In this document: piece by piece, positions 7,682 through 13,241 of the stretch
Layout of the letters: each line of letters begins with the position of its first letter
Position numbering within the stretch: the stretch's first letter is position 1
NCBI GenBank assembly: GCA_033720955.1
Contig: JAWWBN010000092.1
Location: 1 to 13,241, forward strand
Reading direction: 5' to 3'
DNA length: 13,241 nucleotides
Origin: JAWWBN01 sp033720955
Lineage (GTDB): Bacteria; Acidobacteriota; Thermoanaerobaculia; Multivoradales; JAHEKO01
Position numbers and translations under genes: made by a program
The notes under the pieces: model-generated
What the model was told of the DNA's origin: nothing
The model's database searches: none
The model's input: only the letters and a program-made list of their open reading frames with translations

Positions 7682-7754
7682 GGAGGGCGGCGACCGGATT
7701 GCATCCGGCCGCCTTGTAACGAATCCCGCCCCCTCCGCCAGATGCTTCCGGCGG
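7682..7754 (+). repeat. tRNA-Ser 3'-end copy 2 with hairpins (tRNA-like remnant)
   Basis: Bases 7720-7740 repeat exactly the last 21 bases of the tRNA-Ser gene including CCA, 101 bp downstream. Before it is a strong hairpin: CCGGAT-TGC-ATCCGG (7694-7708) enclosed by GGCGG (7686-7690) and CCGCC (7709-7713). GGAGGG (7682-7687) can alternatively pair with CCCTCC near the 3' end like an acceptor stem. After it, CCGCC (7735-7739) pairs with GGCGG (7750-7754). D and anticodon arms are absent and the 5' half of the T stem is destroyed, so this is not a working tRNA. It may be an integration scar, a truncated tRNA duplicate or a member of a repeat family. Confidence 0.6.
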
Positions 7755-7798
7755 TCACGCCCCTCTACTCAGCCTGTGAAGGTTTACGTGCCTGGGAC

Positions 7799-7982
7799 CT
7801 AGACGTACCGGTCCGGGTCTGGTTCGCAGGCGGAGACCAGATTCAGCCACCGAGTCGATGCCGGGCTGCCCTCGACGAGACCGCCAATCCGGGGAGAGAT
7901 ACGACTCGATCTCGATGCCTGAGTAGGTCGGGTACCACAGCAGGTCGTAGCAGATCGAACCAACGAAAAACCTTAGGCGCCC
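7799..7982 (-). pseudogene. Probable frameshifted coding remnant
   Basis: No intact gene covers 7741-8135, and the region is less GC-rich than its surroundings. On the minus strand the frame read from 7982 gives a protein-like stretch SICYDLLWYPTYSG followed by IEIESYLSP, with G or C at the third position in about 21 of 24 codons. Around 7885-7895 the coding character moves to a different frame, which reads IGGLVEGSPASTRWLN and ends PDPDRYV at a TAG (7799-7801). Third-position GC there is about three quarters, against about half in the first frame. No start codon or family can be assigned. I read it as the tail of a decayed gene with one frameshift; chance composition remains possible. The rest of 7983-8135 holds nothing I can name. 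Confidence 0.3.
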
Positions 7983-8135
7983 TCAACTCTCAACGTCGCC
8001 CCGGTACCTCCAGTAATCAGCTGACGCCCGCTCGGGATGAACTGGAGTCCAGGAGAGAAAGGTAGTGGCCGCGAATGGTACGCTGGGTCCCGCGTCGACA
8101 CTTTTTGTGGGCGTGCACGAAGGGGGTGAGCCGTC

Positions 8136-9128
8136 ATGAGGGTGGCGAGGCCAGCTCTGCGGCTGGTCCTGACCGGAAGCCTGATCACCGGGGCGGCGCC
8201 GGCCGGGGCGGCGGAGAAGTACGTCATCGCGGTCCAGGCCAGGCGGATGGACGGGGGCGCGGCGCTCGTCGGAGGCGTTCTACGGGTCGAGGGTGGCGGG
8301 AAGGTATTCACTGCGAAGACCGACCGGCAGGGAGTGGCGTCGGTCAAGGTCCCGGGCGACGTGCGCTACGAGGTCGTGATCACGAAGGAGGGATACGGCG
8401 CCGCCTCCTTGTCCCTCCACCACCATCCGAAGTACGGGGCGCAGGAGCTGACATACCGGGCCTATCTGGTGTCGGCCAGGCGGCACCGGATCGGCGCCGA
8501 CTACTGTACCGACTTCACTCGCTACCGGACCTCGCAGGGCCCCTCCATAGCGGCGGTCGACGCCGCGCTCGCAGAGATGCGTGCCGCGGGACCCGGCAGG
8601 ATCGCCAGCTATTTCACCACGGCCAACAAGGCCGTTCCCACCTACAACAGCTGCCTGGCACGCCTGCGAGCGATCCGGGCTGCCGGGTTTCTCGAGATCG
8701 GCCGGCACGCGGAGGCGCGCGACGAGCTTCTGAGTCTGGACGAGACCCTGTTCGCGGGTGGGTACGGCCGTCTGCTGGGAAATACCGACCGAATCGCCGC
8801 CGCGGCCGATCTCGAGCTGCTGCTGACGAAGGCACGGGGTCTGGACCTCCTCGTCCGAGCCTACGGGCTGCTCGCCGACTGCGCGGGCCTCGAGAGCGCC
8901 TACAACCGGGTGCTCGACCTCACTGGGAGCCCGACGGTATCCGAGGTGAGCGAGAGGGTCCCCACGATCGGGCGCCAGCTGAGCGATCTCGCGAACGACG
9001 CCCTCACCATGCGCGGTGTCATGCGACTCGCCTGCAGCCGACCCAGAGAGGGGTGCCTGGATCTGAAGGCTGCCTGTGAGCGAGGGGCCCAGGGGGCGTG
9101 CGCCCAGCAGGGGAAGTTCTGCGCTTGA
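8136..9128 (+). CDS. Secreted protein with carboxypeptidase-regulatory-like N-domain and Cys-rich tail
   Basis: A 330-residue exported protein of unknown function. ATG 8136 follows AAGGGGGTGAG. A signal peptide spans about 1-26 (basic start, hydrophobic VLTGSLITGAAPAGAA). Residues about 28-115 look like a beta-sandwich of the carboxypeptidase-regulatory/Ig-like type: V-x-V-E-G-G-G-K strand, K-T-D-R-Q-G-V-A-S-V-K-V-P turn and G-D-V-R-Y-E-V-V-I-T-K-E-G-Y. Such domains usually mediate binding. The rest (about 125-330) is helical. Cysteines lie at 124, 173, 249, 300, 307, 314, 322 and 329; the last five recur every seven or eight residues, and ACERGAQGAC resembles cysteine-rich Sel1/Hcp-like repeats. 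No catalytic motif is seen. It converges on the next gene with only four bases between stop codons, and a CTCCTAGGAG palindrome (9130-9139) lies in that gap. It sits alone between tRNA-derived repeats, which hints at an acquired segment. Confidence 0.8.
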   Translation: MRVARPALRLVLTGSLITGAAPAGAAEKYVIAVQARRMDGGAALVGGVLRVEGGGKVFTAKTDRQGVASVKVPGDVRYEVVITKEGYGAASLSLHHHPKYGAQELTYRAYLVSARRHRIGADYCTDFTRYRTSQGPSIAAVDAALAEMRAAGPGRIASYFTTANKAVPTYNSCLARLRAIRAAGFLEIGRHAEARDELLSLDETLFAGGYGRLLGNTDRIAAAADLELLLTKARGLDLLVRAYGLLADCAGLESAYNRVLDLTGSPTVSEVSERVPTIGRQLSDLANDALTMRGVMRLACSRPREGCLDLKAACERGAQGACAQQGKFCA

Positions 9129-9132
9129 GCTC

Positions 9133-9303
9133 CTAGGAGTCGGGCTCCGATGCCTCCTCTTCGGCGGCGTCCGCTCTCAGCTCCTGGCGAGTCTTGGCCT
9201 CCCCGGTGTCCTTCACCCGCTGGTCCTTGTGCGGCTTGCACAGCAGACAGCCGGCCCGCGTCGATTTCGGGCCCTTGCGCTTCTGTTTTCTGGGCTTGCC
9301 CAT
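9133..9303 (-). CDS. Small basic CxxC protein (conserved hypothetical type)
   Basis: A 56-residue very basic protein beginning MGKPRKQKRKGPKSTRAG, followed by the core CLLCKPHKDQRVKDTGEAKT and an acidic tail. I recall short bacterial proteins of about 50-60 residues with a lysine-rich start and a C-x2-C-K-P-H-K motif, but no function known to me. Cys18... by this numbering the pair is Cys19 and Cys22; together with His25 it could bind a metal, or the basic surface could bind RNA or DNA. The frame is open to 9375, but ATG 9303 is preferred: a GAGGGG ribosome-binding sequence lies eight bases upstream, family-like sequence starts there, and the likely promoter -10 box (9374-9379) would lie on the longer version's own start codon. 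It converges with the secreted protein gene. Real gene likely, role unknown. Confidence 0.75.
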   Translation of the reverse strand: MGKPRKQKRKGPKSTRAGCLLCKPHKDQRVKDTGEAKTRQELRADAAEEEASEPDS

Positions 9304-9373
9304 CTCGCCAGCCCCTCGCCGCGGGCTCGTCCGGTGGCATGCACTCGCTCGCCAGATGAACGACGGAGACGAC

Positions 9374-9404
9374 ACTATAGCGCAACCGAGGCGTCACGCC
9401 TCGG
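9374..9404 (-). promoter_or_regulatory. Candidate promoter with perfect palindrome upstream of the CxxC gene
   Basis: On the minus strand TATAGT (9374-9379) matches the -10 consensus in five of six positions and would give a leader of about 60 bases before the ATG at 9303. Immediately upstream, 9386-9404 is a perfect 9-bp inverted repeat about one base (CCGAGGCGT-C-ACGCCTCGG on the plus strand). It fills the spacer and -35 area, where a repressor or activator dimer could bind. It could instead be a hairpin; there is no T-run. Confidence 0.45.
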
Positions 9405-9460
9405 CCGATGGATCGATCCTTTCGACCGGCTGAGCCCAGGTAGCCGTTTCCCGTAGGATG

Positions 9461-9486
9461 AGGTCCATTGACCTGACCCCCGAATC
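9461..9486 (-). repeat. Short remnant resembling an IS200/REP-type element end
   Basis: Read on the minus strand the sequence runs GATTCGGGGGTCAGGTC then AATGGACCT. The GGGGTCAGGTC core resembles, from memory, sequences flanking Y1 (IS200/IS605 or REP-associated) transposase genes in many environmental genomes. AGGTC-(4)-GACCT forms a small hairpin, which fits recognition by that enzyme class. No transposase gene or second end is visible here. The surrounding 9304-9560 otherwise holds only the promoter and palindrome above and no gene that I can support. Confidence 0.35.
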
Positions 9487-9560
9487 CGCGCACCGCGGAA
9501 GTGAGTTTCCAGCAGTTCAGGCAGTCTCCTCTGCTCTGGGGTGGGTGGGGGAAACGGGCG

Positions 9561-9639
9561 GGGCGGAGGTCGACTGCATAGCAGTCGGCCGGAGGCCCGC
9601 CCCCTCCGCCAGTCGCTCGCTTCGCTGCCGTCTGTCGGC
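9561..9639. repeat. tRNA-Ser 3'-end copy 3 with nested hairpins; possible terminator of kinase gene
   Basis: CCCGCCCCCTCCGCCA (9596-9611) equals the last 16 bases of the tRNA-Ser gene. Before it, CGACTGC-ATA-GCAGTCG (9571-9587) is a perfect 7-bp hairpin, and GGCGGAGG (about 9562-9569) pairs with CCTCCGCC (9603-9610) around it. The 27 bases after CCA align with those after the true tRNA at about 18 positions. There is no tRNA body. Because it lies directly after the stop codon of the leftward kinase gene (9640), the nested stems could act as its terminator whatever their origin. Confidence 0.55.
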
Positions 9640-12351
9640 TCAGCGCTCCAGGAGCGTCTGGAACCTGGGCTCTCCGCGTAGCGGATCCCAGAGGGGGTCG
9701 CGAAGCGCTGCCGGGGTGATGGGATCGAAGTACTCGGTCTCGATCAGCCGCTCCAGGATGTCGAGGCTGCGTGCAGTCTCCCCGCACCAGGCGAGAGCGA
9801 GCGCCGCGAGCTCCTCATTGGCAGGCCCGGACGCGAGATCCGCGACTCGCGGCGACTCCTCGAGCACCCGCTCGGCCTCGCGCCGCGCCTCGGCGGAGCG
9901 GCCCAGGACGGCCAAGACCGGGGCCCGCAGCGAACGCCAGAAGAGACGAAGGGCTGGTCCTCCCTCCTCGAGCTGCGCCTCTCCGATCAGGGCGAGCGCT
10001 TCCTCGAGCGCGGTGGTGCCGCTCTCCAGGTTACCGCCCAGCCGGTGGGCCATGCCGACATACCAGTGGACGAGGAATCTCGCTAGCGAATCGTCGCTCC
10101 TGGTCCGCTGTAGCGGGGCGATCGCGGCCGCCTCCTCGTAGCGCCGGGCGAAGAGCAGCGCGACAGCCCGCTCGAGGTGGAGCTCGGCCGGGTCCGCCGG
10201 GCAGGCGTCGAGGCTGCGGATCGCCGCCTCGGCGTCTCCTCGGGACGAGAGCAGGTTCGAGGCCCTGAGGGAGCACAGCATCACCGATTCCGGTTGCTGC
10301 CCCTGGGCGACGTCGATCACCTCGATGGCCTCCTCCCAGCGGCGCATGGCGGACAGCGCCTGGATGAGGCCGACCGTGGTATCCATGTTGCCCGGGGCGA
10401 GCTCGAGCGCCCGGCGAAGCTGCGTGACGGACTCATCGAACCGACCCTGGCGACGGTAGATCCAGCCCACCGAAACGGCGGCCTCGGCATCGTTGGGCAG
10501 CCGGGCGATGGCGGCCTCGAACTCGCGCAAGGCTCCATCGAAGTCGGCTTGGCGATAGAGCAGGTGGCCGACCGCGAGCCGTGACCAGGGGTGAGTCGGG
10601 TCGAGCGCCACCGCCCGGTCGCGGGCGTTCCTGGCCCGCTCCAGCCTCTCTTCCGGCGAGAGGCCGTCGGACTCCCATCCGATGTAGTAGAGGTAGGCCT
10701 CGTGCATGGCGATCCGACCCCAGGCGGCGACGAATCGCGGGTCGAGCTCGGTGGCGCGCAGCAGGAGCCGCACTGCCTGGGCCTTGGACTCGGTCGGATC
10801 GTCGAGGTTGATCGCGAGGGCCCGCAGGTAGAACTGGTAGGCCTCCATGTTCGAGGTCGGGTGCTCGTCGAGGGATCCGCGCTCCCGGCGCAACAGGGTC
10901 AAGCCAAGGGCGTCGACGACGCTCGAGGCGATCTCGGCCTGGACCTCGAAGATGCCGTCCAGATCGCGGTCGTAGACCTGGCCCCAGATCTGGTGGTCGT
11001 CGGCGGTGCGGATCAGCCGCGGCGCGATGCGCACCCGGCTCGGTCCGTCGGCACGCCGGGCCCATCGGATGGTGCCGGCCAACAGATAGTCGATATCGAG
11101 CTCCTCGCCAATCTGCTGGCTCGTCTTGTCGGTGCCGGCGTACCGCAGGGCGGTGTTGCGGGAGAGCACGGCGAGGCTCGAGGCGCCGGCGATGCGGATG
11201 TTGATCTCCTCGGTCATGCCCGCGGCGAAGTACTCGTCGTCGGCCGGCCCGAGGTTGTCGAACGGCAGCACCATGAGGCGCGGGTTCTCCGTCGCGGTGG
11301 AAGCCCGGTCGACGTCGAGCCTGGTGGTCGACGCGGCAGCGGGTGCCGGCTGCTTCCCTTTCCCGGCCATCTTGCCGATCCGGGGGCCGAGAACGACGAC
11401 CAGAAGCGTGAGCATCGCCACCGCCGCGGCCACGCTCCACCACCGCCGACGGATCCAGCCCCCGCCCGGCGCCGGTGCGGCGCTCGCCGCCGGATCGCGG
11501 CCCGCCACCTCCGCCCTCAGGTCCTCGAGCTCGTTGCAGACGTCGAGCGCCGACTGGAAGCGCCGCCGCGGGTCCTTCTCCAGGCAGCGGCGTACGATGC
11601 GCGCCAGGTCGAACGGCAGCTCGGCCCGCTGCTCGGCGAGCGGCGACGGCTGGTCGCGGAGGATGGAGGAGATGATCTGGGCGCTTCTCGCCCCCTCGAA
11701 CGGCCGCCTCCCGGTGGCCATCTCGTAGAGCATCACACCCAGCGAGAAGATGTCGGCGCGGTGATCGACGCGGCCCCCCTGCAACTGTTCCGGCGACATG
11801 TAGGGCACGGTGCCCAAGGCCCGGCCCGCCTCGGTCAGCGGCTCGGTGGCGAGCCGGGTCTCGGTCGTAACGTCCGGCTGCCCGATCAGCTTGGCGAGGC
11901 CGAAGTCGAGCACCTTGACGCGGCGGTCGTCGGTCACCATGACGTTGCCTGGTTTCAGGTCGCGGTGGACGATGCCGCGCGCGTGGGCCGCCGCCAGCGC
12001 GTCGGCCACCGGGATGGCGATCTCGAAGATCCGTTGGAGCGGCAGGCCGCCTTTCGGGATGAGCCGGCTCAGCGGCCGCCCCTCCACCAGCTCCATGACC
12101 AGGAAGTGAACGCCGTCGAACTCCTCGACGGCGTGGAGGGTCACGATCGAAGCGTGGTTCAGAGCCGCCACCGCCTCGGCCTCGCGCTGGAACCGCTCGA
12201 GGCGCTCGCGGTCGGCGGCCATCTCGTCGGAGAGCACCTTGAGGGCGACGCGGCGCCTGAGCCGGGTGTCCTCGGCGGCGTAGACCTGCCCCATGCCGCC
12301 CTCGCCGAGCTTGGCGGTGATCTTGAAGTGAGAGAACGTCCTCCCGATCAA
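9640..12351 (-). CDS. Transmembrane Ser/Thr protein kinase with TolB-like domain and TPR repeats
   Basis: A 903-residue Hanks-type receptor kinase. The kinase domain spans about 9-275: glycine loop GEGGMGQVY (16-24), K38 in VALKVL, H129-R-D131, DFG 149-151, YMSPEQ at 184-189. Ala/Pro-rich linker 285-298 precedes a TM helix at about 304-322. Outside the membrane, about 356-488 is a TolB-like/FlgO-like domain (RLMVLPFDNLGP, GMTEEINIRIA, DYLLAGTIRW) as found in adenylate-cyclase- and kinase-linked sensors. About 500-900 is TPR: units such as AWGRIAMHEAYLY, SRLAVGHLLYRQADFDGAL and AAVSVGWIYRRQGRFDESV are clear. The start is TTG (12349-12351), supported by the family-typical MIGRTFSHFKI; an in-frame TAG lies six codons upstream and no ATG or GTG intervenes. 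No Shine-Dalgarno is evident. All catalytic residues are kept. It is divergent from the DUF4344 lipoprotein gene and has no linked sigma factor. Signal and substrates unknown. Confidence 0.93.
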   Translation of the reverse strand: MIGRTFSHFKITAKLGEGGMGQVYAAEDTRLRRRVALKVLSDEMAADRERLERFQREAEAVAALNHASIVTLHAVEEFDGVHFLVMELVEGRPLSRLIPKGGLPLQRIFEIAIPVADALAAAHARGIVHRDLKPGNVMVTDDRRVKVLDFGLAKLIGQPDVTTETRLATEPLTEAGRALGTVPYMSPEQLQGGRVDHRADIFSLGVMLYEMATGRRPFEGARSAQIISSILRDQPSPLAEQRAELPFDLARIVRRCLEKDPRRRFQSALDVCNELEDLRAEVAGRDPAASAAPAPGGGWIRRRWWSVAAAVAMLTLLVVVLGPRIGKMAGKGKQPAPAAASTTRLDVDRASTATENPRLMVLPFDNLGPADDEYFAAGMTEEINIRIAGASSLAVLSRNTALRYAGTDKTSQQIGEELDIDYLLAGTIRWARRADGPSRVRIAPRLIRTADDHQIWGQVYDRDLDGIFEVQAEIASSVVDALGLTLLRRERGSLDEHPTSNMEAYQFYLRALAINLDDPTESKAQAVRLLLRATELDPRFVAAWGRIAMHEAYLYYIGWESDGLSPEERLERARNARDRAVALDPTHPWSRLAVGHLLYRQADFDGALREFEAAIARLPNDAEAAVSVGWIYRRQGRFDESVTQLRRALELAPGNMDTTVGLIQALSAMRRWEEAIEVIDVAQGQQPESVMLCSLRASNLLSSRGDAEAAIRSLDACPADPAELHLERAVALLFARRYEEAAAIAPLQRTRSDDSLARFLVHWYVGMAHRLGGNLESGTTALEEALALIGEAQLEEGGPALRLFWRSLRAPVLAVLGRSAEARREAERVLEESPRVADLASGPANEELAALALAWCGETARSLDILERLIETEYFDPITPAALRDPLWDPLRGEPRFQTLLER

Positions 12352-12365
12352 GGTGGGATCGACAT

Positions 12366-12547
12366 TCTATTCGCTGCCCTCCCCGCCGATATCGCGGCTG
12401 CTCTGCGGTCGTCTCGCCAGATTCCGTACTGCGCCAGAAGCACGCAGAACGGCAACAAGGCGCCACGCAGAAGGACCTACTATCCCGTTTCCGTAGTCGT
12501 CTCCCGCAGTAGTTCGTACTCGGCTCTTCTGCCGTAGGATCGCCTGC
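12366..12547. promoter_or_regulatory. Divergent control region with 9-bp direct repeats
   Basis: This gap lies between the leftward kinase and the rightward lipoprotein gene. CACGCAGAA occurs at 12441-12449 and 12464-12472, 23 bases apart or about two helical turns, a spacing that suits a dimeric regulator. Related GCGCCAGAAG (12431-12440) and GCGCCACGCAGAAGG overlap the copies. A plus-strand TACTAT (12478-12483) could serve as a -10 box for the lipoprotein gene, without a good -35 box. A minus-strand open frame of 60 codons here shows no protein-like character. Confidence 0.4.
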
Positions 12548-13241
12548 ATGCCGGCTCACAGGCCTCTTCGCTTCCCGCTGCCCGCCCTGACCCTGGCGCT
12601 CGCGGTGGCCCTCGCCTCCTGCTCCGAGCCGGAGGAACCCGTCCAGGCGGCGCTCCCCGACCCGAGCCCCGTCGCCGGGTCCGGCACGATCCAGATCAGC
12701 TACACGGAGACCGCCAACCACGAGTTCCTCGCGCGGTCGCTGGCCTCGTCTGGCGTCTTCGAGGGCATGGCGGAGGCGGTCACCTCGGTGGTCGCGCTGC
12801 CGACGGACCTCGAGGCGCTGTTCACCGAGTGCGGCGCGGAGAACGCCTTCTACAGCGACGGGCAGATCGTCATGTGCTACGAGTTCTTCGATCTGTTCGT
12901 CCAGATCTTCTCGGGGCTCTATCCCGACGACCCGGAGGAGGTGTACGAGGGGGTCTTCGGCACGGGATCGTTCTTCTTCTTGCACGAGCTGGGACACGCC
13001 CTGGTCCACCAGCTCCAGATCCCCATCACCGGCCGCGAAGAGGACTCGGTCGACACGCTGGCGGCGCTCATCCTGATCCTCGGCGGCAGCGAGAGCCAGG
13101 TGTGGCGGGCCGTCCAGCAGTTCCACGCGATGGGCGTCGCGGCCGAGAACGAAGGGTTCCGCCCCTACTGGGGCGAGCACTCGCTGGACCTGCAGCGTCA
13201 GTACGACCTCGCCTGCATGGTCTACGGCAGCGACCCCGACG
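12548..13241 (+). CDS. DUF4344-type putative metallopeptidase lipoprotein (partial, 3' end off window)
   Basis: The frame opens at ATG 12548, with AGGATC about seven bases upstream, and stays open for 231 codons to the edge. Residues 1-25 are a lipoprotein signal peptide: basic MPAHRPLR, a hydrophobic run, and lipobox LAS-C25, so the protein should be lipid-anchored in the envelope. A proline-rich linker (29-43) follows. The catalytic region has H146-E147-L-G-H150 within FFFLHELGHALVHQ and then GREEDSVD (162-169), the arrangement I know from the DUF4344 putative metallopeptidase family, where an acidic residue after the helix should complete zinc binding. Conserved-looking C95, C110 and C223 could form disulfides. 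Protease activity is predicted from motifs and has not been established for this family to my knowledge. It is divergent from the second kinase gene and may share its control region. Confidence 0.88.
   Translation, partial: MPAHRPLRFPLPALTLALAVALASCSEPEEPVQAALPDPSPVAGSGTIQISYTETANHEFLARSLASSGVFEGMAEAVTSVVALPTDLEALFTECGAENAFYSDGQIVMCYEFFDLFVQIFSGLYPDDPEEVYEGVFGTGSFFFLHELGHALVHQLQIPITGREEDSVDTLAALILILGGSESQVWRAVQQFHAMGVAAENEGFRPYWGEHSLDLQRQYDLACMVYGSDPD

Noticed and set aside
7556..8065. 169-codon plus-strand frame through the tRNA
   Set aside because: Its first third is the tRNA-Ser gene itself and the rest shows no coding character on this strand.
10591..12537. 648-codon plus-strand open frame opposite the second kinase
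   Set aside because: Antisense shadow of the kinase gene; no family features and no ribosome-binding site.
10433..13180. 915-codon minus-strand open frame spanning the kinase start and the right-hand gene
   Set aside because: It overlaps the recognised kinase in another frame and runs antisense through the DUF4344 gene. No domain is visible and composition is shadow-like.
1..13241. CRISPR array, phage structural genes, toxin-antitoxin pair or defence operon
   Set aside because: I found no evenly spaced direct repeats with unique spacers, no phage or nuclease genes, and no paired small genes. The deaminase has the features of nucleotide-salvage enzymes and no linked defence partner.

Overview
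The window is 13.2 kb of very GC-rich bacterial DNA with strong third-position GC bias, so most long open frames are antisense shadows. The gene content suggests a member of Acidobacteriota or a similar GC-rich, signalling-rich phylum. The pointers are a sigma factor of the TIGR02999/Sigma70_ECF type overlapping a membrane Ser/Thr kinase with a TPR-like sensor, a second receptor-like kinase with a MIGRTFSHFKI-type N-terminus, and several exported proteins. This placement is inference from family content, not from a marker gene.

Left block (1-4659, all minus strand). Transcription runs right to left: an ECF sigma factor (4084-4659), a 1068-residue membrane Ser/Thr kinase whose ATG overlaps the sigma stop codon (881-4087), a dCMP-deaminase-like enzyme 48 bp downstream (350-832), and a small arginine-rich protein built of DRR hexads that runs off the left edge (2-193). 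The sigma-kinase pair looks like one translationally coupled signalling module. The deaminase may be carried in the same transcript.

Centre block (4956-7639, plus strand). Divergent from the sigma factor is a two-gene export operon: a secreted seven-bladed FG-GAP beta-propeller protein (4956-6305) and, 26 bp later, a secreted protein of unknown function (6332-7396). A tRNA-Ser(UGA) with encoded CCA follows (7550-7639).

Accessory stretch (7640-9640). This begins at the tRNA 3' end and is patchy: a second copy of the tRNA-Ser 3' end behind an extra hairpin, a probable decayed and frameshifted coding remnant on the minus strand, a secreted cysteine-containing protein (8136-9128), a convergent 56-residue basic CxxC protein (9133-9303) with a palindrome near its likely promoter, a short sequence resembling the end of an IS200/REP-type element, and a third copy of the tRNA 3' end with flanking hairpins next to the end of the second kinase gene. 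No integrase or transposase gene is present.

Right block (9640-13241). A second membrane Ser/Thr kinase (kinase, TM helix, TolB-like domain, TPR-like C-terminus) starts with TTG and reads leftward. A lipoprotein of the DUF4344 putative metallopeptidase type reads rightward off the edge. They share a 180-bp divergent control region with a 9-bp direct repeat.

The strongest lead for something not standard is the family of three tRNA-Ser 3'-end copies with hairpins (7550-9640). The rest is recognisable signalling and envelope biology with several uncharacterised proteins.
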